A stretch of DNA of 64,000 bases from Caballeronia sp. NK8 (GTDB taxonomy: Bacteria; Pseudomonadota; Gammaproteobacteria; Burkholderiales; Burkholderiaceae): NCBI RefSeq assembly GCF_018408855.1, contig NZ_AP024323.1:1-64000 (forward strand). Reading direction: 5' to 3'. Below are positions 1 through 8,499 of the stretch, one piece after another; positions within the stretch are counted from its first letter, which is position 1, and each line of letters begins with the position of its first letter. A program made the position numbers and the translations under genes. The notes under the pieces are model-generated. The model had not been told where the DNA came from. It did not search any database and was given only the letters and a program-made list of their open reading frames with translations.

Positions 1-1365
1 ATGGCCACCAAGCGCGCAAAGAAAACCGACGTAGTCAGCCCGAGTTCGGCGGAGTTGCGCAAGGCGGTCGAGGCCATTGCGATTCAGCCGAAGAGCGGCA
101 AGATCACGCTGCTCACGAGAAAACTGTTCAACGTGCTGCTCGCGGTTGCCCAGCAGGCTGACGATTCCGGCGACACGTACCGCGCACTGCTATCGGATAT
201 CGTTGCGAACTCCGCGTTCGATTCGAACGATACCGCGCTGGTCAAAGAGCACTTGCGTCGGATGGTGTCCGTGCAGGTCGAGTGGAGCACTGGCACGTCG
301 AGTCAGAAGCCCGGCCGCAAATGGGGCATTTCGACCCTGATCGCCGACGCCGAAATTCTCGAAGACCCGACGACACGCCGCGTATGGGTCGAATTTTCTT
401 TCGCGCCCAAAATCAAGAAGAAGCTGCTGGATCCCGTGCAGTATGCGCGCCTGAGCCTGCAGTTTCAAAGTCAATTGCGCAGCAGCGCTGGCCTCGCGCT
501 CTACGAAATCTGCGTCCGCTATCTGACCAACCCGAGCCATCTGACGATGCGGGAGACGTGGGAATGGTGGCGTCCTATCTTGTCCGGTACGCCCGACACG
601 GAAGCCGGCGACGAGGCCAAGCGCGAGTACAAGTACTTCAAGCGCGACTATCTGCGTCCGGCTATCGCCGAGGTGAACGCGGTGACGAACATTTTCGTCG
701 AACTGGTGGAGCATCGAGAGGGGCGGCGCGTCGCTGAAATCCAGTTTCGCGTGACCGAACGCAAGCAGCCGATGCTCGCGCTCGATGAACATCCGAATGT
801 GTTCGACAGCACGCTCGTCGACCGGATGGTGAAGATCGGCATTCCGCTCAAGGACGCACAGACCCTGTACGCCGATAGCGAGGAAAATCGTATTCGCGCC
901 GCTTTGCAGATGACGGAGCAGCGTATGCGCAGCACATCGTTGCCGCCGGTTCGCAGCGCAGCGGCGCTGTTCAAGGATGCGCTCAAGAAAGGCTATGCGC
1001 CGCCGGTCGAGGCGTTGCCTCCGGCCGCGAGCGGCACGGCCGTCCGCACGCCGGCGACCGTCTCGGCCGCCGCCGACGATCTCAAAGCCCGTTTGCTCAG
1101 CGAATTTTCAGCTTACCGTCGCAAGGAAGCGCGCGTGCTGTACGACGAGCAAGGTGAGGAAGAACGGGAGCTCGCGCGTCAGTCGTTCGAGGAAGATGTG
1201 TTGCCGGGACTGGGAACGCACATGCGCGATGACTGGCGCAAGCGCGGATTGGGTTCGAAGCTCGCCGAGACATCTTTTTTCGACTGGCTTGCTCGCAAGA
1301 CCTGGGGCGAGCCCACGGACGGCGACTTGCTGGCATTTACGTTGAATCAGTCGCGCGTCGGTTGA
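1..1365 (+). CDS. Replication initiator protein (Rep_3/RepB-like) of a secondary chromosome
   Basis: 454-residue protein resembling plasmid-type replication initiators that bind origin repeats through tandem winged-helix domains. The N-terminal 240 residues are the conserved part (LLTRKLFNVLLAVAQQ, then ALYEICVRYL and the YKYFKRDYLRPAIAEVNAV stretch typical of the family). The C-terminal half (about residues 245-454) is a lineage-specific extension with an Ala/Pro-rich linker near residues 335-360. The gene begins at base 1, so its promoter and probably the origin lie upstream, outside the window. It converges on parB. Family assignment is from motif pattern and from the adjacent parAB genes; the DNA target cannot be seen here. 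Confidence 0.85.
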   Translation: MATKRAKKTDVVSPSSAELRKAVEAIAIQPKSGKITLLTRKLFNVLLAVAQQADDSGDTYRALLSDIVANSAFDSNDTALVKEHLRRMVSVQVEWSTGTSSQKPGRKWGISTLIADAEILEDPTTRRVWVEFSFAPKIKKKLLDPVQYARLSLQFQSQLRSSAGLALYEICVRYLTNPSHLTMRETWEWWRPILSGTPDTEAGDEAKREYKYFKRDYLRPAIAEVNAVTNIFVELVEHREGRRVAEIQFRVTERKQPMLALDEHPNVFDSTLVDRMVKIGIPLKDAQTLYADSEENRIRAALQMTEQRMRSTSLPPVRSAAALFKDALKKGYAPPVEALPPAASGTAVRTPATVSAAADDLKARLLSEFSAYRRKEARVLYDEQGEEERELARQSFEEDVLPGLGTHMRDDWRKRGLGSKLAETSFFDWLARKTWGEPTDGDLLAFTLNQSRVG

Positions 1366-1382
1366 TGCCGCTCGCCTGGAAG

Positions 1383-1409
1383 GGCCACCGAAGGACGACT
1401 TCGGCGGCC
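1383..1409. terminator. Hairpin between convergent rep and parB
   Basis: An 11-bp stem with one mismatch (GGCCACCGAAG / CTTCGGCGGCC) and a 5-base loop lies in the 54-bp gap between the rep and parB stop codons. No clear T-run follows on either strand, so a role as a shared bidirectional terminator is inferred from position and symmetry. Confidence 0.45.
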
Positions 1410-1419
1410 ACACATCGCA

Positions 1420-2484
1420 TTACTTCTTGGTCTCGTCAGGCTTAAGCATCAGTTCGATCTGATGCAGCAGTTCATCGCGCTTTTCGCGGGACAAGCCGCG
1501 CAGACGCAACTCGAGACGATCCTCTCCGTAAGACTTCAGATCGCCTACCGCTATGCCATCGAGTTTGATCTCGAGACGCTGCGCATAGCGCTGGCGGCCA
1601 GGCGTCTTCGGCGCTTCCTGCGCGCTTGCGCGCCCCTTGACGATATCGGCGACCTGGCGCGTGCTCAGATCGTCGGACGCGATCTTGTTGATGAGCCGCA
1701 GTGTGGCATCGCTGCCGCGCGCGGTGTGATAACGGGTTATCTGATAGGCCATGTTCGAGCCGAACCGGTCCGGGCGCGCAACCATCTCGTGCATGACGTT
1801 CTCTGGCAGCTTTGCGATCGACAGCGCCACGGCGATCGTCGATTCGTCGAGGCCCAGATGATCCGCCAGTTCGCGCTGGCTCTGAAAGTGCTGCTCGTCG
1901 AGGAAGCGCCGCCAGACCACTGCATTGTCGAATACGGTCTGCGAGTCGCGCTGAACGTTCAGGTCATAGCCCAGCTTGTAGCTCTGAATGCCGATCGGCA
2001 AATCGACCACCACCGCCTTCACCGTTTCCTTGTTCGCCTCTTTCAGCGCCCGCACGCGGCGACCGCCATCGCTGACAAAAAACGTCCCCGGATTCTCGTA
2101 GTCGGGGATGACGTGGATGGCCTGCTGCTGTCCCTGCTTCGCGAGATTGACGGCCAATTCCGCGATCGATGTCTTGAGATAGAAATGGCGCGGATTGAAC
2201 GGGCTCGGCTTGATCGACTTCAATGACAGTTCGATCACTTGTCCCGCCGTGTAGCGATTCGCGCGTCGCCACGCCCGGTATTCATCGGACTCCGGCCCGG
2301 TAGCGACATCGCTGGGTTCGTCGGCGACGAACGCGCTGGACCGGCCGTTCGCCGCGGCTTGTCCCACGTGCTGGATATCGACGATGCCGTCGATCGCATT
2401 GAGCCGGTCGAGTGCCGTGCGCTTCTCGCTGCTCGTCGAGTCGGGGCGGGCCTTGAAGCCCTTTGCAAACTGGGACGGTTTCAT
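1420..2484 (-). CDS. parB: Chromosome partition protein ParB
   Basis: 354 residues. ParB binds parS centromere sites, spreads on DNA as a CTP-dependent clamp and works with ParA to segregate the replicon. Visible parts: an N-terminal domain with the arginine-rich box GGRRVRALKEA, a helix-turn-helix around SQRELADHLGLDESTIAVAL, and a C-terminal dimerisation region rich in Glu/Arg. It lies 24 bp downstream of parA and is probably co-transcribed. Its ribosome-binding site (AAAGGA on the minus strand) overlaps the end of a perfect parS-like palindrome, so ParB bound there could influence its own expression. Confidence 0.93.
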   Translation of the reverse strand: MKPSQFAKGFKARPDSTSSEKRTALDRLNAIDGIVDIQHVGQAAANGRSSAFVADEPSDVATGPESDEYRAWRRANRYTAGQVIELSLKSIKPSPFNPRHFYLKTSIAELAVNLAKQGQQQAIHVIPDYENPGTFFVSDGGRRVRALKEANKETVKAVVVDLPIGIQSYKLGYDLNVQRDSQTVFDNAVVWRRFLDEQHFQSQRELADHLGLDESTIAVALSIAKLPENVMHEMVARPDRFGSNMAYQITRYHTARGSDATLRLINKIASDDLSTRQVADIVKGRASAQEAPKTPGRQRYAQRLEIKLDGIAVGDLKSYGEDRLELRLRGLSREKRDELLHQIELMLKPDETKK

Positions 2485-2492
2485 TCAGGGTC

Positions 2493-2508
2493 CTTTATGC
2501 GCATAAAG
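2493..2508. promoter_or_regulatory. parS-like site 1 (perfect 16-bp palindrome) between parA and parB
   Basis: CTTTATGCGCATAAAG is a perfect palindrome filling most of the 24-bp gap between the parA stop and parB start. The core TTTATGCGCATAAA matches, from memory, the published Burkholderia chromosome-2 parS consensus. Two more copies follow upstream of parA. Confidence 0.85.
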
Positions 2509-3171
2509 TCAGGGGAGCATGCCGAGGATCTCGTCGGCCACGGCGCGGATCTCCGTGGCAGCGAGGCGCGATCCCCGATCGCTCATTTGAAGTACGGTCT
2601 GTCCGAGCGCCATCGCCTGCTTGTAGCACTCGCGCGTGGGGATCTGGGTCTTGAGCAGAGGAAAGCCGAGTTCCTCGAGCGCGACCTTGAGCTCGCGCGT
2701 GAGCATGCGCTTCTCTTCGGTCTTGTTGAGGAGGAAAACGGCGCGCAGATCTTCGTTCATTACCTGCGCTTGCTGTACGAGCTTGACGAGACCGACGCTC
2801 GACCAATAATCCGCCGGCGATGACGACGTCGGAATCACGGCCACGCTTGCCGCGAGCAGGACAACGCCGGAAACCTTCTCCGTGATCGACGGCGGGCAAT
2901 CGACCACGATGATGTCGTAGTCGTTGACGAACTTCTTGATCTCTCGATGGATCTGCCCTCCCGCTTCAGAGAGGTTCACAACGGGAAATGGAATCCCGCT
3001 CTCGCCATCCGATCCGGCGCTCGACCAGTGAATCAGCGTGTTCTGACCATCTGCGTCGACGACCAGCACACGCTTTTTCTTTTCGTGAAAGGCCGCACCG
3101 AGATGCATGGCAATCGTGCTTTTGCCGACGCCGCCCTTCTGCTGCGTGATCGCTATGATTTCCGCCGCCAC
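2509..3171 (-). CDS. parA: Partition ATPase ParA (short form)
   Basis: 220-residue ParA/MinD-type ATPase that moves ParB-parS complexes over the nucleoid. The deviant Walker A motif KGGVGKST is near residue 12, followed by VLVVDADGQNT and the Walker B-like IIVVDCPPS. There is no N-terminal helix-turn-helix domain, so it is the short form that usually leaves autoregulation to ParB. The start has a CGGAG ribosome-binding site about 8 bases upstream. An AT-rich stretch at roughly 3183-3250 upstream probably holds the parAB promoter, although no convincing -35/-10 pair was found. Confidence 0.93.
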   Translation of the reverse strand: MAAEIIAITQQKGGVGKSTIAMHLGAAFHEKKKRVLVVDADGQNTLIHWSSAGSDGESGIPFPVVNLSEAGGQIHREIKKFVNDYDIIVVDCPPSITEKVSGVVLLAASVAVIPTSSSPADYWSSVGLVKLVQQAQVMNEDLRAVFLLNKTEEKRMLTRELKVALEELGFPLLKTQIPTRECYKQAMALGQTVLQMSDRGSRLAATEIRAVADEILGMLP

Positions 3172-3272
3172 GTTCTGCTCCGATTTTTGAAGTCCGTTGA
3201 ATTCTACATTGGCGTAATCATTTTTCCAGTGTTAATCATCAACAAATGACAATCGTTGGCCATTCAGCCGAG

Positions 3273-3288
3273 GTTTATGCGCATAAAG
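3273..3288. promoter_or_regulatory. parS-like site 2
   Basis: GTTTATGCGCATAAAG has the same 14-bp palindromic core as site 1 and lies about 100 bp upstream of parA in the intergenic region. Clustered copies next to parAB are typical of centromere regions. Apart from sites 2 and 3, the 281-bp gap (3172-3452) holds only an AT-rich segment; no DnaA box was seen. Confidence 0.85.
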
Positions 3289-3334
3289 TCGGTGAGCGTT
3301 CAGGAGACCTCGGCGGACGACGGTGCGAGGCGAC

Positions 3335-3350
3335 CTTTATGCGCATAAAG
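3335..3350. promoter_or_regulatory. parS-like site 3
   Basis: CTTTATGCGCATAAAG is identical to site 1 and lies 62 bp (start to start) from site 2, upstream of the acetyltransferase gene. It is the third copy within 860 bp. Confidence 0.85.
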
Positions 3351-3452
3351 TCTCCCGCGCCTCACCCGATGCGAAACGTCCCACGTCATCACCGCTGGAA
3401 AAAATCGCCTATCCTAGGCGCTGTCCCAACCGTCGCCCATGCCGGAGACTTC

Positions 3453-5858
3453 ATGACCGTTCGCAATCTGGATATCCTGTTCGCGCCGAAGTCGATCGCA
3501 ATCGTGGGTGCCTCGTCGCGCGCGGGCAGCATCGGCGAGATGGTCTGGACGCATGCGTCGTGTGCAGGATTCAAAGGCCCGCTTTGGCCGGTCAACCCAA
3601 AGTACGATTCGCTGGGCGGCGAAACGGTCTTTCGCGACATCGATGCGCCGCCCGATGCGCCGAATGTCGCCGTGCTCTGCACAAAACCGCGCACATGGCC
3701 GGACCTCGTCGAGCGTCTGGGCCGGCGCGGTACGAAAGCGGTGGTGATAGTCGGCGAAGCGAAGCAGCGCGGCGAGTCATCGGGCACTGACACGGATCAA
3801 TGGACCGCTCGCGCGCTTGCGGCGGCCCGCCCTTTTCTCGTGCGCGTCGTCGGACCCGCGAGTCTGGGCGTGGTGACGCCCGCCATCGGCGCGTGTCTCG
3901 GCGCGCCCGCGTGCAGCGTGAAGTCCGGTGGCGTCGCGTGGGTCTCCGGCTCGAATGCGTTGACGAACGGCGTGCTGGGCTGGGCGCGTGCACGCGGGCT
4001 CGGCTTTTCGCGCATCGTCGCTCTCGGCGATGAAGCCGATGTCGATTCCGGCGATATCCTCGATTTCCTTGCGAGCGATGCATCCACGCGCGCGATCCTG
4101 CTTGCCATCGAAAACCTCAAATCGGCGCGCAAGTTCATGTCCGCGGCGCGCGCCGCCGCACGGAACAAGCCGGTGCTCGTGCTTCGTACCGGTCGCGATG
4201 ATCCGTTCGACCGTCTCTATGGCGCCGCCTTCCGTCGCGCCGGCCTGGTCCGCGTCGATTCGCTCGACGATCTGCTCGACGAAATCGAAACCCTTGGTAT
4301 CGGCCGCGTTGCGGCAAGCGACGTGGCGACCGTCATCACGAGCGATCGCGGCGTCGCGGCGCTCGCCCGGGACGCGTTCAGCGCCGCCGGCGATGACCTC
4401 GCGCAATGGCCTGCGGCCGCACGCGATGCCATCGCGGCAGCTCTGCCGCGCGCTCACGCGGGCAATCCGCTGCTGCTCGGCGACGACGCCACGCCGGCCG
4501 ATTTCGGCGCCGCGCTCGAAGCGCTCGCGGCGCATCGCGAGACCGGCACGGTATTTGTCGTGCATGCGCCGACTCACAGCGCGCCCGTCGCGAAAGTCGC
4601 GGAGACGCTGATCGCCGAGCGGCGCCACGCTTATCGCGGATTGCTGGCGTGCTTTTTCGGCTGCGCCGATGCGGCCACGCGCGATGAACTGCACGCGAAC
4701 GGCATACCCGTGCATACGACGCCCCATCGGCTCGCGCGTGGTTTCGCGCGTCTGGTCGACTTTCGGCAAGGCCGCGAATTGTTGATGCAAACGCCCGATG
4801 GCCTGCCCGTCGATATCCCGGAAGACATCGATGCCGCGCAGTCCGAGATCCGCGGCGCACTCGCAAACGGCATCGCCGAACTGAACGGCGAACGTGCGGC
4901 GCGCGTGCTCGCACGCTTCGGCATCACGGTGAAACCAGGACCGCCCGATTCACTGACGAGCGACGCCGTCGAGATTCAGGCGCGCCTGCTCAACCATCGC
5001 GTCTTTGGCCCGGTCTTCGAGTTCAGGGCCGAAGGCGCGCTTGGCCTCGCGGACGCGCTGCATGAATTCGCGTTGCCGCCGCTCAATCCGATTCTGGCGC
5101 GCGATCTCGTCATGCGCTCGCCGCGCTCGCGCGAATTGCCCGCCGAGGCGCTCCTCAACGCGCTGACATCGCTGTCGCAACTCGTTTGCTATATCGAAGA
5201 AATCGTCGCGCTGAAACTCACGCTGCGCGTGACGCGCGATTCGGTTGCCGTTCACGAGCCGCAACTCACGTTGGGCGCGCATCGCAAGCCGCTTGCGATC
5301 GTCCCGTATCCGCGCTGCCTCGAAGAGACGCTCGACTGGCGTGGCATGCGCGTCACCGTGCGGCCGATTCGTCCCGAGGATGAAGACGCGCACGCCGCGT
5401 TCGTCGCCGCGAATACCGCCGAAGATTTGCGCCTGCGTTTTTTCGGTGCGGTGCGCAGCTTCGATCATTCGCAGCTCGCGCGCATGACGCAGATCGATTA
5501 CGACCGCGAAATGGCGCTGATCGTGACGCGGGCCAATGGCGATGGGGTGCGCGAGACGCTCGGCGTGGCGCGCGCGATCGCCGATCCCGACAACGAGACC
5601 GCCGAATTCGCCGTGGCCGCGCGCTCGGATATGAAGGGGAGAGGGTTGGGGTCGCTGCTGCTGTCGCGCATCATCGACTACGCGAAAAATCGCGGCACGC
5701 GCTGGATGATCGGCGAAGCGTTGCGCGAGAACGCCGGCATGATCGCGCTCGCGCGCAACAGCGGCTTCGAGTTGACGAAGACCGAAGACCCGGGCGTCGT
5801 CGGCTTCAGAATGCGGCTGTGCGATACGCCGTCACAGCCGCGCGCCGATCAGGCTTAG
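3453..5858 (+). CDS. Pat/PatZ-type fusion: degenerate acyl-CoA ligase (ADP-forming) plus GNAT acetyltransferase
   Basis: 801 residues. Family members (E. coli PatZ, Salmonella Pat) acetylate lysines of acetyl-CoA synthetase and other enzymes. Residues 1-130 form a CoA-binding fold (SIAIVGASSRAGSIG). A succinyl-CoA-synthetase-like part follows, and the C-terminal 170 residues are a GNAT domain (TQIDYDREMALIV, AIADPDN, acetyl-CoA loop KGRGLG). The ATP-grasp region (about residues 475-600) is much shortened: the usual nucleotide-binding lobe seems absent, and the usual SQSGA box reads VSGSNA. I chose the start at 3453, with GGAGA five bases upstream; a longer in-frame start at 3246 would run through two parS sites. 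The last 4 bp overlap the stop of the converging gene. Confidence 0.85.
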   Translation: MTVRNLDILFAPKSIAIVGASSRAGSIGEMVWTHASCAGFKGPLWPVNPKYDSLGGETVFRDIDAPPDAPNVAVLCTKPRTWPDLVERLGRRGTKAVVIVGEAKQRGESSGTDTDQWTARALAAARPFLVRVVGPASLGVVTPAIGACLGAPACSVKSGGVAWVSGSNALTNGVLGWARARGLGFSRIVALGDEADVDSGDILDFLASDASTRAILLAIENLKSARKFMSAARAAARNKPVLVLRTGRDDPFDRLYGAAFRRAGLVRVDSLDDLLDEIETLGIGRVAASDVATVITSDRGVAALARDAFSAAGDDLAQWPAAARDAIAAALPRAHAGNPLLLGDDATPADFGAALEALAAHRETGTVFVVHAPTHSAPVAKVAETLIAERRHAYRGLLACFFGCADAATRDELHANGIPVHTTPHRLARGFARLVDFRQGRELLMQTPDGLPVDIPEDIDAAQSEIRGALANGIAELNGERAARVLARFGITVKPGPPDSLTSDAVEIQARLLNHRVFGPVFEFRAEGALGLADALHEFALPPLNPILARDLVMRSPRSRELPAEALLNALTSLSQLVCYIEEIVALKLTLRVTRDSVAVHEPQLTLGAHRKPLAIVPYPRCLEETLDWRGMRVTVRPIRPEDEDAHAAFVAANTAEDLRLRFFGAVRSFDHSQLARMTQIDYDREMALIVTRANGDGVRETLGVARAIADPDNETAEFAVAARSDMKGRGLGSLLLSRIIDYAKNRGTRWMIGEALRENAGMIALARNSGFELTKTEDPGVVGFRMRLCDTPSQPRADQA

Positions 5859-6400
5859 GCCGCAAGTTTCTCGAGCGCTTCGTCGACCTGAATGCGCGAT
5901 AGCGAAAGCTCGTCGAGCAATGCTTCGGCATACGTATTTCCCGTTTCTTTTTCGAGCCGCGCGATCGTCAACGCGCAACGCGACGTGTCCTTCAAGGTCG
6001 CGATGAATCCCTTCACCGATTGCCCCGACGTGAACGCCTCGAACAGCGGCACGCGAATTTCCTCGGGCAACGCGCGCGACGTCCACTGATACGGCTTGCC
6101 GTTATGCGTCAGTTGCGGCGGCAGCGTGCGCTCTTTCTTCGCGGCGGGAATCAGGCCGAAGGTGCGCGCCGCATCGCCGATCTGCTCGGCCGAGAAAAGC
6201 TCATCGGGCGTGATGTCGAATTGCGCGATATACGTTTCGATCGTCTGCATCGCGGCCGCGCGATCGTCGCGCTTCTTCTGCGCGCGCGCGACGATCTCGC
6301 GCAGCTCGTCGGCTTCGTCGGACGTGATCGTGAAATTGGCCTGCTTTTGCTGGAGTTCGGTGAAGCGGAGGAATTCGGAATCTGAAAGGAGTTTCGCCAT
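5855..6400 (-). CDS. Hypothetical protein, coiled-coil-prone
   Basis: 181 residues, function not recognised. The N-terminal half is charged and helical (a DELREIVARAQKKRDD-type segment); the middle contains TYIAQFDITPDELF; a C-terminal segment has GKPYQWTSRALPEEIRV and then two predicted helices. The KPYQWTSR patch faintly recalls the DNA-binding loop of H-NS-like proteins, but this is not enough to assign the family. An in-frame ATG at 6436 would add 12 residues; neither start has a clear ribosome-binding site. The stop codon overlaps the stop of the converging acetyltransferase gene by 4 bp. Confidence 0.65.
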   Translation of the reverse strand: MAKLLSDSEFLRFTELQQKQANFTITSDEADELREIVARAQKKRDDRAAAMQTIETYIAQFDITPDELFSAEQIGDAARTFGLIPAAKKERTLPPQLTHNGKPYQWTSRALPEEIRVPLFEAFTSGQSVKGFIATLKDTSRCALTIARLEKETGNTYAEALLDELSLSRIQVDEALEKLAA

Positions 6401-6493
6401 CGGGAATGCGTCGGGTTGAACAAGACGGCGCGTCATTGCGGCGCGCCGTCATTTTGAGAGGGCCGCCATTCTAACGCGCGGAGCGTGCGCCGT

Positions 6494-7291
6494 TCAGTCG
6501 TGCACCATCGAAAGCGAATCCGCCGCGTCCCGCAGAAGCGCGGTCACGTCGTCGATCGACGGCGCCACGTACTCGTCGATCCGCCGCATATACGGGCAGG
6601 TGAGGGCGGCGATCGCCTGGCCGGACGGCCCGAGCAACGGAAACGTCACGTCCGTCACGCCGAAGGTCTGCTGGCTGTCCTTCTTCGAATATCCGACCGC
6701 ACGAACCTGCTGATAGTCGGCGTCGAGCACCGCGCGATCGAGTTCGAGTTCGCCTTTGACCTTCGTATGCTCGGCGAGCATGTGCTCGCGCTGCTCGTCG
6801 GTCTGGAACGCGAGCATCACGCGGCCCGAGCCGGTATCGATCAGGCCGACGCGCGAGCCGAGCCGCACCGAAATGCCCCACGTGCCGGGGCCGTCCACTT
6901 GCGCGATGACGAGCAGATTGCCGCGATCGTAGACCGCCAGATGCACAGATTGCTCGGCCGCGTCCGCGAAACGCTGCATCACCGGCAGCGCTTCGGCGAT
7001 GAGCCGGTTCATCGGCGGATGACGATGCGCGAGCGCGTAGAGCTTTAGGCTCAGCGAATAACGATCGCCTTCGGGCGAGCGCACGACGTATTGCCGCGCG
7101 ACCAGTCGCTCCAGCATCCGATACATCTCGCTTGCGTTGCGTCCGAGCAGCTTCGTGATCTCGGCACGCGTGAGCCCCGATTTCTGCTCCGACAGCAATT
7201 CGAGGATATCGAGGCCCTTGTCGAGCGCGGGCGCGCGATAGCGGTCGGCGTCGTTGTCTTCAACGTCCATGTGCAGTCTGGGTCGGTTCAT
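6494..7291 (-). CDS. IclR-family transcriptional regulator
   Basis: 265 residues. An N-terminal winged helix-turn-helix (LDILELLSEQKSGLTRAEI, then MYRMLERLVARQYV) precedes an IclR effector domain (TWGISVRLGSRVGLIDTGSG, YSKKDSQQTFGVTDVTFPLL). IclR proteins usually control the neighbouring catabolic operon and sense a substrate or intermediate. It is divergent from the sugar ABC transporter and 6-deoxy-sugar operon across a 200-bp gap, so the inferred role is local regulator of that operon. The last residues are ordinary and no truncation is seen. Confidence 0.9.
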   Translation of the reverse strand: MNRPRLHMDVEDNDADRYRAPALDKGLDILELLSEQKSGLTRAEITKLLGRNASEMYRMLERLVARQYVVRSPEGDRYSLSLKLYALAHRHPPMNRLIAEALPVMQRFADAAEQSVHLAVYDRGNLLVIAQVDGPGTWGISVRLGSRVGLIDTGSGRVMLAFQTDEQREHMLAEHTKVKGELELDRAVLDADYQQVRAVGYSKKDSQQTFGVTDVTFPLLGPSGQAIAALTCPYMRRIDEYVAPSIDDVTALLRDAADSLSMVHD

Positions 7292-7374
7292 GAATCGCGC
7301 GAGTTTAAGCCTTTTGTCATCGAACGAAAAATCCGGCTAGGGAAACTACGTACCGGTTTCGCCATGCTTCGTCC

Positions 7375-7407
7375 TTGACTTCGAATTGTGCGTATATGAA
7401 TAATACG
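7375..7407 (+). promoter_or_regulatory. Candidate promoter and operator for the 6-deoxy-sugar operon
   Basis: A -35-like TTGACT (7375-7380) is followed 18 bp later by AATAAT (7399-7404). Across the -10 lies a 5-bp inverted repeat CGTAT-N7-ATACG (7391-7407), a plausible operator for the divergent IclR protein. The assignment is from sequence pattern only. Confidence 0.45.
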
Positions 7408-7491
7408 TTCACTGATGAATCAATGCACCGGTCGTTTTCCGCAGCCCCACGTTGCAGTCACCAAGAACAGCACACATCAGGAGACAAGCAG

Positions 7492-8499
7492 ATGAAGTTC
7501 ACCCGGAAACTCGCCGTCGTCGCCGCGCTCGCGGCGGCTGGCACCATCGGCATGGCCCATGCGGCCGAAAGCGGCAAAGTCGGCCTCGGCCTGCCGCTGC
7601 TGACCTCGCCGTTCTGGCAGTCGTACAACAACTACCTGCCGAAATACGCGAAGGAGATGGGCCTCGATATCCTCGCGCCCGTCAATTCGAACGGCGATCC
7701 CGCGCAACAGATCACCGACATGAACAACCTGCTGAATCTGGGCGCGCGCGGCATCGTCGTCGGGCCGCTCGATTCGGCGGCGATCAGCCGGGCACTCGAC
7801 GCGTCGTCGGCCAAGAGCGTGCCGGTCGTCGCGGTGGATGTCGCGCCGACGCAGGGCAAGGTCGCGATGGTCGTGCGCGCCGACAACCGCGCGTATGGCA
7901 CCAAGTCGTGCGAGTACATCGGCGAACACGTGAAGTCGGGCAAGGTCGTGCAGATCATGGGCGATCTGGCGTCGGTGAACGGCCGCGACCGCTCCGAGGC
8001 ATTTCGCGCGTGCCTGAAGAAATATCCGTCGCTGAGCCTGCTGGAGATTCCGGCCGCGTGGAAAGGCGACGCCGCCGCGACCGCGCTCGACAGCCTGCTG
8101 ACCGCGAATCCCGACGTGAAGGCGATCTACATGCAGGCGGGCGGCGTGTATCTGTCGCCGACGCTGCAGACGCTGCGCCGCAAGCAACTGCTGGTGAAGG
8201 CGGGCGATCCGAAGCACATCGTGATCGTGAGCAATGACGGCATCCCGCAGGAATACGATGCGATCCGGCGCGGCGAGATCGACGCGACCATCTCGCAGCC
8301 CGCCGATCTGTACGCGAAATACGGTCTCTTCTATATCAAGGCCGCGCTCGCCGGACAGAGCTTCAAGCCCGGTCCGACCGATCACGGCAGCACGATCGTG
8401 CAGCGCGCGCCCGGCATTCTGGAGGATCAGTTGCCCGCGCCGCTCGTGACGAAGACCAATGTCGACGACAAGTCCCTCTGGGGCAACAACATCAAATGA
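7492..8499 (+). CDS. Periplasmic sugar-binding protein of a CUT2-type ABC importer
   Basis: 335 residues. It has a signal peptide (MKFTRKLAVV start, cleavage likely after AHA near residue 23) and a type I periplasmic binding fold similar to RbsB-like proteins (LLTSPFWQSYNNYLPKYAKE, DMNNLLNLGARGIVVGPLDS, VVAVDVAPTQG). An AGGAGA ribosome-binding site precedes the start by about 7 bases. It is the first gene of an operon whose ATPase start overlaps its stop (ATGA). The sugar is inferred from the downstream enzymes as L-fucose or a related 6-deoxy sugar. Confidence 0.88.
   Translation: MKFTRKLAVVAALAAAGTIGMAHAAESGKVGLGLPLLTSPFWQSYNNYLPKYAKEMGLDILAPVNSNGDPAQQITDMNNLLNLGARGIVVGPLDSAAISRALDASSAKSVPVVAVDVAPTQGKVAMVVRADNRAYGTKSCEYIGEHVKSGKVVQIMGDLASVNGRDRSEAFRACLKKYPSLSLLEIPAAWKGDAAATALDSLLTANPDVKAIYMQAGGVYLSPTLQTLRRKQLLVKAGDPKHIVIVSNDGIPQEYDAIRRGEIDATISQPADLYAKYGLFYIKAALAGQSFKPGPTDHGSTIVQRAPGILEDQLPAPLVTKTNVDDKSLWGNNIK

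Noticed and set aside
3246..3452. N-terminal extension of the acetyltransferase gene from an earlier ATG
   Set aside because: It would translate through two parS sites and has no protein-like pattern; the ATG at 3453 has a good ribosome-binding site and starts the conserved domain.
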